Below are positions 35,096 through 44,111 of a stretch of DNA of 64,000 nt, in pieces. The stretch comes from Pseudomonas sp. SID14000 (GTDB lineage Bacteria; Pseudomonadota; Gammaproteobacteria; Pseudomonadales; Pseudomonadaceae). The notes beneath the pieces are model-generated. The model saw nothing but the letters and a program-made list of their open reading frames with translations. It was not told the DNA's origin and did no database searches. The position numbers and the translations under genes are program-made. The DNA lies in NCBI RefSeq assembly GCF_002165135.1, contig NZ_NFZQ01000009.1:186001-250000 (forward strand), written 5' to 3'. Numbering within the stretch: position 1 is the stretch's first letter; each line of letters opens with the position of its first letter.

Positions 35096-35906
35096 CCTTT
35101 CCCGTTCGACCCTGCCCGGCGCGCTGCCCGACAAGCGCCAGGTGGCAGCCTCGTTCTCCCGCGCCGCGGCCAGCTACGACAGCGTGGCAGCCTTGCAGCG
35201 TGCGGTGGGTTCGAGCTTGCTGGAACAGTTGCCGGAAGGCCTGCAGCCCTCACGCTGGCTGGACCTGGGCAGCGGCACCGGCCATTTCAGCCGGGCGCTG
35301 GCCGAGCGGTTCACTCAGGCCAGCGGTATAGCGGTGGATATCGCCGAGGGCATGCTGCGCCATGCCCGCTACGAACAGGGCGGGGCGCACTATCACGTGG
35401 CCGGTGACGCCGAGCGATTGCCGCTGCGTGATGCCAGCGTCGACCTGGTGTTCACCAGCCTCGCCGTGCAGTGGTGCGACCAGTTCGCCAGCGTACTGGC
35501 AGAAGCGCTGCGGGTGCTGCGCCCGGGCGGCGTGCTGGCCTTCAGCAGCCTGTGTGTGGGTACCCTCGATGAACTGCGCGCCAGTTGGCAGGCGGTGGAT
35601 GGCCTGGTGCATGTGAACCGCTTCCGCCGTTTCGAGGACTATCAGCGTCTGTGCGCAGCCAGCGGCTTCGAACAGCTTGGGCTGCAGCGCTGCCCGCATG
35701 TGCTGCATTACCCGGATGTGCGCAGCCTGACCCATGAACTCAAGGCTCTCGGTGCCCACAACCTGAACCCCGGCCGGCCTTCCGGGCTTACCGGCCGGGC
35801 CCGCATGCAGGGCCTGCTGCAGGCTTATGAGGCATTTCGCCAGCCCGAGGGGCTGCCAGCCACCTACCAGGTGGTCTATGGTGTGTTGCGCAAGCCACAG
35901 GCGTAA
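35088..35906 (+). CDS. bioC: Malonyl-ACP O-methyltransferase
   Basis: BioC methylates malonyl-ACP with SAM, so that the fatty-acid machinery can extend it to pimelate. The 272-residue protein has [20 protein letters not shown] at the N-terminus (the BioC signature), [14 protein letters not shown] as the SAM loop near residue 60, and [11 protein letters not shown]. The ATG at 35088 overlaps the bioH stop; an ATG three codons earlier is also possible. Confidence 0.94.
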   Translation: MTDLSRSTLPGALPDKRQVAASFSRAAASYDSVAALQRAVGSSLLEQLPEGLQPSRWLDLGSGTGHFSRALAERFTQASGIAVDIAEGMLRHARYEQGGAHYHVAGDAERLPLRDASVDLVFTSLAVQWCDQFASVLAEALRVLRPGGVLAFSSLCVGTLDELRASWQAVDGLVHVNRFRRFEDYQRLCAASGFEQLGLQRCPHVLHYPDVRSLTHELKALGAHNLNPGRPSGLTGRARMQGLLQAYEAFRQPEGLPATYQVVYGVLRKPQA

Positions 35907-35916
35907 GGGGAGCGAG

Positions 35917-36597
35917 ATGAGCCAGGCCTATTTCATTGCCGGTACCGATACCGATGTTGGCAAGACCACCATCGCTGCCGGGCTGTTGCATGCGGCACGG
36001 TTGCAGGGGATGAGCACCTTGGGCGCCAAGCCGGTGGCCTCCGGTTGCATGATGACGCCGAAAGGGTTGCGCAACAGCGATGCCCAGGCGTTGATCGATG
36101 AAAGCTCGATCAAGCTGCCCTACGAGCAGGTCAACCCGTTTGCCTTCGAGCCGGCTATCGCACCGCACGTGGCGGCGCGCGAGGCGGGGGTAACGCTTGC
36201 CGTGCCGGAGCTGTTGGCGGCGATGCGCAAGGTGCTGCAACAAAATGCCGACTTCACCTTGATTGAGGGGGCTGGCGGCTGGCGCGTGCCGTTGTCGGGG
36301 CAAGCCAACCTGTCCGACCTGGCCATTGCCCTCAAGCTGCCAGTGATCCTGGTGGTGGGGGTGCGGCTGGGGTGCATCAGCCACGCCTTGCTAAGCGCCG
36401 AGGCGATTGCCCGTGACGGGCTCCAGTTGGCGGGATGGGTGGCGAACATCATCGAACCGCGTACTTCGCGCCTGGAAGAGAACCTGGCCAGCCTGGCCGA
36501 GCGTTTGCCGGCGCCTTGCCTGGGGCGGGTGCCCAAGTTGAAGCAGGCCAGTGCCGACATGGTGGCTGAACACCTGCAGCTGGATCTGCTGGATTAG
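35917..36597 (+). CDS. bioD: Dethiobiotin synthetase
   Basis: BioD closes the ureido ring of dethiobiotin from diaminopelargonate, CO2 and ATP. The 226-residue protein has the P-loop GTDTDVGKTT at residue 8, KPVASGC, and the acidic EGAGGWRVP switch near residue 108. GGGGAG lies upstream of the start. It is the last gene of the operon, followed by a REP pair. Confidence 0.96.
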   Translation: MSQAYFIAGTDTDVGKTTIAAGLLHAARLQGMSTLGAKPVASGCMMTPKGLRNSDAQALIDESSIKLPYEQVNPFAFEPAIAPHVAAREAGVTLAVPELLAAMRKVLQQNADFTLIEGAGGWRVPLSGQANLSDLAIALKLPVILVVGVRLGCISHALLSAEAIARDGLQLAGWVANIIEPRTSRLEENLASLAERLPAPCLGRVPKLKQASADMVAEHLQLDLLD

Positions 36598-36605
36598 CCG
36601 TTTCC

Positions 36606-36709
36606 AGGCCTGGCCCTTTCGCGGGTAAACCCGCTCCATAGGTACTGTACAAGTCTGAAAACATGGAGATCCTGTGGGAGCGGGTTTACCCGCGAAGAGG
36701 CCGGTGCAG
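36606..36709. repeat. Inverted REP pair with a shortened left unit
   Basis: The right unit is complete; the left reads CCCGCTCCATA where others read CCCGCTCCCACA, so it is degraded. It lies after bioD. Confidence 0.8.
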
Positions 36710-36824
36710 GAATACCCAAGGCCTATCAAATGGCACCGGGCCATTAGGGATTTAAACGGGCCTTTTCGCCCCGGGCCTGCTTTAATTGGCCCTGTTCGTC
36801 ATCCAGCGTCAATGGAGTCCTGAC

Positions 36825-37121
36825 ATGGAAATCACCGGTAGCTCCGCCTATTACGCGGGCCTGAGCGCAATCCAGACCGGCCAGAACCGCGTCGATCAGG
36901 CTGCCAGCCAGATCGCCAACACCACCGCCGAACGTACCGCCACCAGCCAGTCCAGCGATTTTCAGGCCGAACGCTTGCGCGCGGTCGACCGCAGCCAGCA
37001 GATGGACCTGGCCACCAGTACCGTGCAGATGGCCCTGGGCAAACTTGAAGTCGAGCTGGGCGCAAAGGTCGCCAAGGCATCCGACGAAATGCTCGGCCGG
37101 ATCATCGACACCTACGCCTGA
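36825..37121 (+). CDS. Small flagellar-basal-body-rod-like protein
   Basis: This 98-residue protein has the helical segment SAIQTGQNRVDQAASQIANT near residue 14, which resembles the N-terminal helix of FlgB/FlgC/FlgG-type rod proteins (two hydrophobic heptads ending in A-x-x-IAN). The rest is a Q/A-rich helix without a rod core. A conserved gene of this type follows bioD in P. putida. Its function is unknown; secretion or assembly with flagella has not been shown by anything here. Confidence 0.75.
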   Translation: MEITGSSAYYAGLSAIQTGQNRVDQAASQIANTTAERTATSQSSDFQAERLRAVDRSQQMDLATSTVQMALGKLEVELGAKVAKASDEMLGRIIDTYA

Positions 37122-37149
37122 TACGGCGGCTCTCCCGAACCTGTCGCTA

Positions 37150-37244
37150 TCCCTGTGGGAGCGGGTTTACCCGCGAATGCGTCCGCCCGGACACTTCTGT
37201 TTTCCGGGCTGGTCCATTCGCGGGTAAACCCGCCCCCACAGGGA
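37150..37244. repeat. Inverted REP pair
   Basis: Two CGCGGGTAAACCCGC-type units. The right one reads CCCGCCCCCACA, a single change from the norm. The centre GTCCGCCCGGACACTTCTG has its own small stem (GTCCG/CGGAC). Confidence 0.82.
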
Positions 37245-37335
37245 TATGTGTCATGGCTTGTCAGTTTTGCCATTTTTCGTGGCGTAAATGGCACCATAGT
37301 CCATCCTTGACATAAAGCGGAGCTAAACGTAAGTT

Positions 37336-37351
37336 TCAAACAACTGTTTGA
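37336..37351. promoter_or_regulatory. PsrA box before the acyl-CoA dehydrogenase gene
   Basis: TCAAAC-AACT-GTTTGA is a perfect 6-4-6 palindrome and an exact match to the PsrA motif (G/C)AAAC-N2-4-GTTT(G/C). It lies 57 bp before the gene start. PsrA is the fatty-acid-sensing TetR regulator of beta-oxidation genes in Pseudomonas. Confidence 0.75.
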
Positions 37352-37407
37352 TCGACTGCCGCCAAGTGCGGGTCACCTCCACAGAACTCACCTAGAGGTT
37401 CATCGCA

Positions 37408-39213
37408 ATGCCTGATTACAAAGCCCCCTTGCGTGATATCCGCTTCGTTCGCGACGAGCTGCTCGGCTATGAGGCGCACTATCAGAGCCTGCCGGGTTGC
37501 CAGGACGCCACGCCCGACATGGTCGACGCGATCCTCGAAGAAGGCGCGAAGTTCTGTGAGCAGGTGCTGTCGCCGCTGAACCGCGTGGGTGACCAGGAAG
37601 GCTGCACCTGGAGCGAATCGGGCGTGAAAACCCCGACCGGCTTCAAAGAGGCCTACCAGCAGTTCGTCGAAGGTGGCTGGCCGAGCCTGGCGCATGACGT
37701 CGAACACGGCGGCCAGGGTCTGCCGGAGTCGCTGGGCCTGGCCCTGAGCGAAATGGTCGGCGGTTCGAACTGGTCGTGGGGCATGTACCCGGGCCTGTCC
37801 CACGGCGCGATGAACACCATCTCTGCGCACGGCACCGCCGAGCAGCAGCACACCTACCTGACCAAGCTGGTATCCGGCGAGTGGACTGGCACCATGTGCC
37901 TGACCGAGCCACACTGCGGTACCGACCTGGGCATGCTGCGCACCAAGGCCGAGCCACAGGCCGATGGCAGTTACAAGGTGTCGGGCACCAAGATCTTCAT
38001 TTCGGCCGGTGAGCACGACATGGCCGACAACATCGTCCATATCGTCCTGGCCCGCCTGCCGGACGCACCCGCTGGCACCAAGGGCATCTCGCTGTTCATC
38101 GTGCCGAAGTTCCTGCCCAACGCCGAAGGCGGTGTGGGTGAGCGCAACGGCGTGAGCTGCGGCTCGATCGAACACAAGATGGGTATCCACGGCAACGCCA
38201 CCTGCGTGATGAACTTCGACGGCGCTACCGGCTACCTGATCGGCCCGGCCAACAAAGGCTTGAACTGCATGTTCACCTTCATGAACACCGCTCGTCTGGG
38301 TACCGCGCTGCAAGGCCTGGCCCACGCCGAGGTGGCGTTCCAGGGGGGCCTGAAGTACGCCCGCGAGCGCCTGCAGATGCGTTCCCTGACTGGCCCGAAA
38401 GCACCGGACAAGGCCGCTGACCCGATCATCGTCCACCCGGACGTGCGTCGCATGCTGCTGACCATGAAGGCCTTCGCCGAAGGCAACCGCGCAATGGTGT
38501 ATTTCACTGCCAAGCAGGTGGACATCGTCAAGTACAGCCAGGATGAAGAGGAGCGCAAGAAGGCCGATGCCCTGCTGGCGTTCCTGACCCCGATCGCCAA
38601 GGCGTTCATGACTGAGGTCGGCTTCGAAGCCGCCAACCATGGCGTGCAGATCTACGGCGGCCACGGCTTCATCGCCGAGTGGGGCATGGAGCAGAACGTG
38701 CGCGATAGCCGTATTTCCATGCTGTACGAAGGCACCACCGGCATCCAGGCCCTGGACTTGCTCGGCCGCAAGGTGCTGATGACCCAGGGCGAAGCGCTGA
38801 AGGGCTTCACCAAGATCGTGCACAAGTTCTGCCAGTCGCAGGAAGGCAACGAAGCGGTCAAAGAGTTCGTCGAACCGCTGGCGGCGCTGAACAAGGAGTG
38901 GGGCGAGCTGACCATGAAAGTGGGCATGGCCGCCATGAAGGACCGTGAAGAAGTGGGGGCGGCCTCGGTCGATTACCTGATGTATTCCGGTTACGCCTGC
39001 CTGGCCTACTTCTGGGCCGACATCGCCCGCCTGGCGGCCGAGAAACTGGCAGCCGGCACCAGCGAAGAGGCGTTCTACACCGCCAAGCTGCAGACGGCGC
39101 GCTTCTACTTCCAGCGCATCCTTCCGCGTACCCGTACCCATGTGGCGGCCATGCTGTCGGGTGCCAACAACCTGATGGCGATGGACGAAGAACACTTCGG
39201 CCTGTCGTACTGA
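37408..39213 (+). CDS. Acyl-CoA dehydrogenase (long form, fadE-like), PsrA-controlled
   Basis: This 601-residue FAD enzyme should start a beta-oxidation round by forming the 2,3-double bond of acyl-CoA. It has [13 protein letters not shown] for FAD contact near residue 165, [15 protein letters not shown], and the catalytic Glu region [14 protein letters not shown] near residue 440. A long helical C-terminal extension takes it well beyond the ~390 residues of short enzymes. It is paralogous to the gene at 40920. A strong terminator follows. Confidence 0.93.
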   Translation: MPDYKAPLRDIRFVRDELLGYEAHYQSLPGCQDATPDMVDAILEEGAKFCEQVLSPLNRVGDQEGCTWSESGVKTPTGFKEAYQQFVEGGWPSLAHDVEHGGQGLPESLGLALSEMVGGSNWSWGMYPGLSHGAMNTISAHGTAEQQHTYLTKLVSGEWTGTMCLTEPHCGTDLGMLRTKAEPQADGSYKVSGTKIFISAGEHDMADNIVHIVLARLPDAPAGTKGISLFIVPKFLPNAEGGVGERNGVSCGSIEHKMGIHGNATCVMNFDGATGYLIGPANKGLNCMFTFMNTARLGTALQGLAHAEVAFQGGLKYARERLQMRSLTGPKAPDKAADPIIVHPDVRRMLLTMKAFAEGNRAMVYFTAKQVDIVKYSQDEEERKKADALLAFLTPIAKAFMTEVGFEAANHGVQIYGGHGFIAEWGMEQNVRDSRISMLYEGTTGIQALDLLGRKVLMTQGEALKGFTKIVHKFCQSQEGNEAVKEFVEPLAALNKEWGELTMKVGMAAMKDREEVGAASVDYLMYSGYACLAYFWADIARLAAEKLAAGTSEEAFYTAKLQTARFYFQRILPRTRTHVAAMLSGANNLMAMDEEHFGLSY

Positions 39214-39230
39214 TCCTACCGCTGTACACG

Positions 39231-39266
39231 AAACCCGCCTGCCTTCACCGGCAGGCGGGTTTTTTG
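39231..39266 (+). terminator. Rho-independent terminator of the acyl-CoA dehydrogenase gene
   Basis: ACCCGCCTGCC-TTCACC-GGCAGGCGGGT forms an 11-bp perfect stem and ends in six or seven T, 18 bases after the stop. Confidence 0.9.
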
Positions 39267-39307
39267 CATTCTGGGGTGGGCACAATTCCCGTGTTTTACA
39301 CGATCAT

Positions 39308-39393
39308 TGTGGGAGCGGGTTTACCCGCGAAGAATGCGACACGGTATATGGCACCGGCTTTGCCGGTGTTCGCGGGTAAACCCGCTCCCACAC
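39308..39393. repeat. Inverted REP pair
   Basis: Two units of the TGTGGGAGCGGGTTTACCCG type flank a short GCACCGGCTTTGCCGGTG hairpin. It lies between the terminator and the diguanylate cyclase gene. Confidence 0.85.
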
Positions 39394-39512
39394 TGATCGC
39401 GTGCAACCCGGAATTTCGTGTTCACTCCATCCGCATATTCAACTGTTCATGTGCACTGCCGATGAAGTAAGGGCACAATGCCATTATTGATCTGCCGGGT
39501 TGGAGATTACCC

Positions 39513-40796
39513 TTGTTTCGTTTTAACGCTGTACGCGCAAGCCACTTCCTGCCGTCGCTGTTCTTGTTGCTGGCAGGGCTCGCCGCAGCCTATGTAAGAG
39601 ACCTCAGTGTCTTTTTCACATCGCTGTTCAATGTCCTGCCTACCTTGGTTCTGCTGCTGGGTGGCGCCTACTGTGCGGTGTACCGTCGCCAGCGCGAGCT
39701 GTTCCTGATGCTCACGGTGTACATCGCCTATTACCTGCTCGACACCCAGACCGACTTCTACCGTGACCATGGCCGCGTACGCGAGGATGCGGCGGTGATC
39801 TTCCACCTGGTGTGCCTGCTGCTGCCCGCCCTGTTCGGGCTGTATGGTGCCTGGCAGGAGCGCACCCACCTGCTGCAGGACCTGGTCGCCCGTGGCGCCG
39901 TGCTGTTTGCCGTGGGCAGCGTGGCAGTGGCCCTGGAGCAAAGCTACCCCGAAGCGCTGCTGACCTGGTTGGCGGAAATTCGCTGGCCAACCTTGCATGG
40001 CCAGTGGATGAGCCTGATCCAGATGGTCTACCCGCTGTTCCTCGGCGTATTCATCCTGCTGGTGGTGCAATACCTGCGTGCGCCACGGCCACTGCACGCT
40101 GCGCAGGTGATGGGCCTGCTGGGCATCTTCTGGATGCTGCCGCAAACCTTCATCCTGCCGTTCACCCTGAACATCATGTGCAGCCAGGTAATGCTGATGA
40201 TCGCCGCAGCGGTGGCGCATGAGGCCTACCAGATGGCCTTCCGCGACGAGCTGACCGGCCTGCCGGGGCGCCGTGCGCTGAACGAACGCATGCAGCGCCT
40301 GGGGCGCAACTATGTGATCGCCATGACCGATGTCGACCACTTCAAGAAATTCAACGACACCCACGGCCACGACGTCGGCGACCAGGTGCTGCGCCTGGTC
40401 GCCAGCCGCCTGTCCAAGGTCACCGGGGGTGGCCGCGCCTACCGCTATGGCGGCGAGGAATTCGCCCTGGTGTTTGCCGGCAAGACCGCCGAGGAATGCG
40501 TACCGCATGTGGAAGCCGTGCGCGAAATGATCGCCAACTACGTGATGCACCTGCGCGACCAGCACAACCGCCCGCAGGACGATACCGCCGGGCGCCAGCG
40601 GCGGGCGGGCAGCAGCGGAGGTACGGTGTCGGTCACCATCAGCATCGGCGTGGCCGAGCGCCAGGCCGATCATCGTGACCCCGAAGCGGTGCTGAAATCT
40701 GCCGACCAGGCGCTGTACAGCGCCAAGGGCGCAGGGCGCAACTGTGTCATGGTGCATGGGCAACAAGCGCAGCGAGGGGCAGTGCGGACGGCGTGA
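39513..40796 (+). CDS. Membrane-bound diguanylate cyclase (GGDEF)
   Basis: This 427-residue protein has about six N-terminal transmembrane helices (residues 10-235) of no recognised sensor family. A GGDEF domain follows (about 245-410) with DELTGLPGRR, DVDHFKKFNDTHGHDVGDQ and the active-site YGGEEF near residue 312. A stretch of about 20 residues (DQHNRPQDDTAGRQRRAGSS) is inserted late in the domain. It probably makes c-di-GMP. The start is TTG at 39513, chosen because TTGGAG lies eight bases upstream. It sits between the two acyl-CoA dehydrogenase genes. Confidence 0.9.
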   Translation: MFRFNAVRASHFLPSLFLLLAGLAAAYVRDLSVFFTSLFNVLPTLVLLLGGAYCAVYRRQRELFLMLTVYIAYYLLDTQTDFYRDHGRVREDAAVIFHLVCLLLPALFGLYGAWQERTHLLQDLVARGAVLFAVGSVAVALEQSYPEALLTWLAEIRWPTLHGQWMSLIQMVYPLFLGVFILLVVQYLRAPRPLHAAQVMGLLGIFWMLPQTFILPFTLNIMCSQVMLMIAAAVAHEAYQMAFRDELTGLPGRRALNERMQRLGRNYVIAMTDVDHFKKFNDTHGHDVGDQVLRLVASRLSKVTGGGRAYRYGGEEFALVFAGKTAEECVPHVEAVREMIANYVMHLRDQHNRPQDDTAGRQRRAGSSGGTVSVTISIGVAERQADHRDPEAVLKSADQALYSAKGAGRNCVMVHGQQAQRGAVRTA

Positions 40797-40849
40797 CCGA
40801 AATTGACTATACAGTCTTTTGATGACCCTATGTCTCGTAAAAGTTGTTC

Positions 40850-40868
40850 GGTTACACTGCCTGTAACC
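40850..40868. promoter_or_regulatory. Perfect palindrome before the second acyl-CoA dehydrogenase gene
   Basis: GGTTACA-CTGCC-TGTAACC is a perfect 7-5-7 inverted repeat 52 bp upstream of the gene start. It differs from the PsrA box of the paralog, so the two enzymes are probably controlled separately. Confidence 0.5.
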
Positions 40869-40919
40869 CAGTGTCGCGGTTCCCCGAGACCGCCCCGACC
40901 CGACTAGCGAGAGGTTGTC

Positions 40920-42698
40920 ATGGCTGAATATAAAGCGCCCCTGCGCGACATGCGCTTCGTACTGAATGAAGTGTTCAACGTGGCCGAGCAGTGGGCGCAG
41001 TTGCCCGGGTTGGCCGAGGTTGTCGATGCCGACACGGCCATGGCGGTGCTGGAAGAAGCCGGCAAGGTTACTGCCAGATCCATTGCGCCGCTCAGCCGCG
41101 CCGCGGATGAAGAGGGCTGCCACTGGGACAACGGCGCGGTGCGCACACCGGCCGGTTTCACCGAGGCCTACAACACCTATGCCGAAGGCGGCTGGGTGGG
41201 CGTGGGCGGTGATCCGCTGTTCGGCGGCATGGGCATGCCCAAGGTCATTTCGGCCCAGGTCGAGGAAATGGTCAACGCCTCCAGCCTGTCCTTCGGCCTG
41301 TACCCGATGCTGACTGCCGGCGCCTGCCTGTCGATCAATGCCCACGCCAGTGAAGCGTTGAAGGAAAAGTACCTGCCGAACATGTACGCCGGCGTGTGGG
41401 CCGGTTCCATGTGCCTGACCGAGCCGCACGCCGGTACCGACCTGGGCATCATCCGCACCAAGGCCGAGCCCCAGGCCGACGGCAGCTACAAGGTCAGCGG
41501 CACCAAGATCTTCATCACCGGCGGTGAGCACGACCTGACCGAGAACATCATCCACCTGGTGCTGGCCAAGCTGCCGGACGCACCGGCGGGGCCGAAAGGC
41601 ATTTCGCTGTTCCTGGTGCCGAAGTTCCTGGTCAATGAAGACGGCAGCCTGGGCGCGCGCAACCCGGCCACTTGTGGCTCGATCGAGCACAAAATGGGTA
41701 TCCAGGCCTCGGCCACTTGCGTGATGAACTTCGATGAAGCGGTCGGCTACATCGTCGGTGAGCCGAACAAGGGCCTGGCGGCCATGTTCACCATGATGAA
41801 CTACGAGCGCCTGGGTGTTGGTATCCAGGGCCTGGCCTCGGCCGAGCGCTCCTACCAGAACGCCGTGGAGTACGCGCGCGATCGCCTGCAGAGCCGCGCC
41901 CCGACCGGGCCGCAAGCCAAGGACAAGGTCGCTGACCCGATCATCGTCCACCCGGACGTGCGGCGCATGCTGCTGACCATGAAGGCACTGATCGAGGGTG
42001 GCCGTGCCTTCTCCAGCTACGTGGCCATGCAGCTGGACAGCGCCAAGTACAGCGAAGACGCCAGTGTGCGCAAGCGCAGCGAAGAGCTGGTGGCACTGCT
42101 GACACCGGTGGCCAAGGCCTTCCTCACCGACCTGGGCCTGGAGTGCGCGGTGCACGGCCAGCAAGTGTTCGGCGGGCATGGCTACATTCGCGAGTGGGGG
42201 CAGGAGCAACTGGTGCGTGATGTGCGTATTACGCAGATCTATGAAGGCACCAACGGCATCCAGGCCCTCGACCTGATGGGGCGCAAGGTGGTGGCCAGTG
42301 GTGGGGCGTACTACCGACTGTTCTCCGACGAGATTCGCCAGTTCATTGCCAGTGCGGGTAGCGAACTGGATGAGTTCGCCAAGCCTTTGGGGGCTTATCT
42401 CGATCAACTCGACGGGCTGACCGAGTGGGTGCTGGAGCAAGCCAAGGGCAACCCGAACGAAATTGGCGCGGCTTCGGTCGAGTACCTGCATGCCTTTGGT
42501 TATGTTGCCTATGGCTACATGTGGGCACTGATGGCACAGGCGGCCAAGGCGGGTGAGGGGGACGAGGCGTTCTACTCGGGCAAGCTGGGTACGGCGAGGT
42601 TCTACTTTGCGCGGTTGCTGCCGCGGGTAGATTCGCTGGTGGCCTCGGTGAAGGCGGGGAGCGAGTCGCTGTACTTGCTGGATGCGGAGCAATTCTGA
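40920..42698 (+). CDS. Acyl-CoA dehydrogenase (long form), second paralog
   Basis: This 592-residue paralog of the enzyme at 37408 has the same MAEYKAPLRDMRFVL-type N-terminus, [28 protein letters not shown] and IYEGTNGIQALDL with the catalytic Glu near residue 440. The C-terminal extension is also shared. The substrate chain length is unknown. A GC hairpin without T tract follows, then rsmY. Confidence 0.92.
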   Translation: MAEYKAPLRDMRFVLNEVFNVAEQWAQLPGLAEVVDADTAMAVLEEAGKVTARSIAPLSRAADEEGCHWDNGAVRTPAGFTEAYNTYAEGGWVGVGGDPLFGGMGMPKVISAQVEEMVNASSLSFGLYPMLTAGACLSINAHASEALKEKYLPNMYAGVWAGSMCLTEPHAGTDLGIIRTKAEPQADGSYKVSGTKIFITGGEHDLTENIIHLVLAKLPDAPAGPKGISLFLVPKFLVNEDGSLGARNPATCGSIEHKMGIQASATCVMNFDEAVGYIVGEPNKGLAAMFTMMNYERLGVGIQGLASAERSYQNAVEYARDRLQSRAPTGPQAKDKVADPIIVHPDVRRMLLTMKALIEGGRAFSSYVAMQLDSAKYSEDASVRKRSEELVALLTPVAKAFLTDLGLECAVHGQQVFGGHGYIREWGQEQLVRDVRITQIYEGTNGIQALDLMGRKVVASGGAYYRLFSDEIRQFIASAGSELDEFAKPLGAYLDQLDGLTEWVLEQAKGNPNEIGAASVEYLHAFGYVAYGYMWALMAQAAKAGEGDEAFYSGKLGTARFYFARLLPRVDSLVASVKAGSESLYLLDAEQF

Positions 42699-42705
42699 CG
42701 GATTT

Positions 42706-42725
42706 TGGGGCTGCTACGCAGCCCC
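42706..42725 (+). terminator. Hairpin after the second acyl-CoA dehydrogenase gene
   Basis: GGGGCTGC-TAC-GCAGCCCC is a perfect 8-bp stem starting within ten bases of the stop. It lacks a T tract, so termination is only possible. Confidence 0.45.
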
Positions 42726-42758
42726 AATTCCAGGCACATCTGGGAGTGAATTCTCCTG

Positions 42759-42776
42759 TGTAAGCTTTTTCCTACA
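42759..42776 (+). promoter_or_regulatory. GacA binding site (UAS) of rsmY
   Basis: TGTAAG-CTTTTT-CCTACA matches the GacA upstream activating sequence TGTAAG-N6-CTTACA at 11 of 12 arm positions. It lies about 60-75 bp before the expected rsmY start, the usual spacing. Confidence 0.88.
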
Positions 42777-42780
42777 CAAC

Positions 42781-42798
42781 GTGGTGACTTTTCACCAC
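42781..42798. promoter_or_regulatory. Palindrome between the GacA site and the rsmY promoter
   Basis: GTGGTGA-CTTT-TCACCAC is a perfect 7-4-7 inverted repeat in the linker between the GacA site and the presumed -35 region. It could be an extra regulator site. Confidence 0.45.
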
Positions 42799-42833
42799 TG
42801 TTCTCAGATTGGATCCACGGTTATCTTTATCAC

Positions 42834-42963
42834 ATGGACGTTGCGCAGGAAGCGCAAAGGACAGATCAAGGATGACGACGAAGGACACCTGCCAGGATGG
42901 CGGGGCGATACGGATGTCACAGGGAAACAGTCTGGAAAACCCCGCTTAGGCGGGGTTTTCTTT
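42834..42963 (+). ncRNA. rsmY: RsmY small regulatory RNA
   Basis: RsmY sequesters the translational repressor RsmA/RsmE under control of GacS/GacA. The ~130-nt region holds eight GGA motifs, several in the ANGGA form, including the conserved block TTGCGCAGGAAGCGCAAAG, a stem with AGGA in its loop. A Rho-independent terminator closes the RNA. The GacA site and a TATCTT-like -10 (about 42822) precede it. The position beside a LysR gene and acyl-CoA dehydrogenase genes fits rsmY of other pseudomonads. The exact 5' end is estimated. Confidence 0.92.
42936..42963 (+). terminator. rsmY terminator
   Basis: AAAACCCCGC-TTA-GGCGGGGTTTTC forms a strong stem followed by TTT. It ends 14 bases before the stop of the convergent LysR gene and may serve that gene too. 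Confidence 0.88.
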
Positions 42964-42977
42964 GTGCGCGTGTTTTT

Positions 42978-43901
42978 TCAGCCCAGCACATCCAGCGGTG
43001 ATGTGCCCAACAGGCGGGCGTCCGTCTCTTCCTCCAGCAGCGTGCGCAGCAGTTCTACAGAGGCCTGCTGGCGCTGGGCATCGCGGAACACCAGGCCAAC
43101 CTTCAGCGGTACCCGCGGTTCGCTCAACGGCTTCCACAGCAGCCCCTGATCATCCTCGGAGGCCTCCTTGGCCCGCCCCGGCAGGATTGTGGCCAGCGCG
43201 GTATGGGCCAGGCTGTCGAGGATTCCCGCCATGTTGTTCATCTCTGCCTGCACCTGCGGTCGACGTCCCTGGCTGGCCAGTTGCGCTTGCCAGATCTGGC
43301 GGATCTGGAATTCCTCGCCCAGCATCAGCATGGGCAGCTCGGCGGCCTGGCGGATGGACACCTTCTTGAAGTCCTTCAACGGGTGGGTGGCGGGGATGAC
43401 CAGTTGCAGCTCATCTTCGTACAACAGCAGGCCATGCAGCCCCGGCTGGCGTGGTGGCAGGTAGCTGATACCGATGTCCAGGCTGCCGTTGAGCAAGCGC
43501 CGTTCGATCTCCAGCCCCGACAATTCGTAGATCTGCACCACGAGGTGCGGCTGTGCCCTGCGCAGGCGTTCGAGCAGTTGCGGCACCAGGCTCGGCCGCA
43601 CGGTCTGCAGCACGCCGATGGCCAAGGTACGCAGCGACTGGCCCTTGAAGTTGCGCATGGCCTCGTGGGCGCGCTGCAGGCCGTCGAGCAGCGGCAAGGC
43701 GTGGTTGTACAGGGTATGGGCGGCCAGAGTCGGCAGCAGGCGCTTGTTGCTGCGCTCGAACAGGCTCAGGTCGAGGCTGTGCTCCAGCTGGCGGATCTGC
43801 TGGGAAAGCGCCGGCTGGGACAGCGACAGACGCTCGGCGGCGCGGCCAACGTGGCCCTCTTCATACACCGCGACGAAATAACGCAGTTGGCGGAAATCCA
43901 T
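42978..43901 (-). CDS. LysR-family transcriptional regulator
   Basis: This 307-residue protein starts MDFRQLRYFVAVYEEGHVGR, with the LysR winged helix (AAERLSLSQPALSQQIRQLE). A periplasmic-binding-like effector domain follows from about residue 90. The ATG at 43901 gives the family start; a GTG three codons earlier is less likely. It is divergent from the aminotransferase gene at 44112, which may be its target, and convergent with rsmY. The effector is unknown. Confidence 0.9.
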   Translation of the reverse strand: MDFRQLRYFVAVYEEGHVGRAAERLSLSQPALSQQIRQLEHSLDLSLFERSNKRLLPTLAAHTLYNHALPLLDGLQRAHEAMRNFKGQSLRTLAIGVLQTVRPSLVPQLLERLRRAQPHLVVQIYELSGLEIERRLLNGSLDIGISYLPPRQPGLHGLLLYEDELQLVIPATHPLKDFKKVSIRQAAELPMLMLGEEFQIRQIWQAQLASQGRRPQVQAEMNNMAGILDSLAHTALATILPGRAKEASEDDQGLLWKPLSEPRVPLKVGLVFRDAQRQQASVELLRTLLEEETDARLLGTSPLDVLG

Positions 43902-44111
43902 AAGCAACACTTATCGAAAATGCTGGAAAAACGAAATGGTCGAAAGCCCTCGCGAGGCCTAGTCTATCGCCGTATTCCAACGGTTTACAGCGATGTATAG
44001 ATCGATTGTTACCTCGGATGAAAAACACTTTTGATAGGTAAGGCAAAATATCGAGTGTCGGCGTTCAGACCGCACCGTGGCCGCCCTTTATCGTGATTGG
44101 TTGGAGCACTG

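Noticed and set aside
32139..36597. Missing bioA as a sign of a broken biotin pathway
   Set aside because: In Pseudomonas bioA usually lies elsewhere; bioBFHCD is the normal cluster.
36825..37121. A true flagellar rod gene (flgB/flgC)
   Set aside because: Only the first helix resembles rod proteins. The core is missing and no other flagellar gene is near.
39507..42692. A 1061-codon open frame on the minus strand, and similar long frames opposite aceE, glcB, davB and the first acyl-CoA dehydrogenase gene
   Set aside because: These are antisense shadows of high-GC coding genes. They match no family, have no ribosome site and lie opposite clear conserved proteins.
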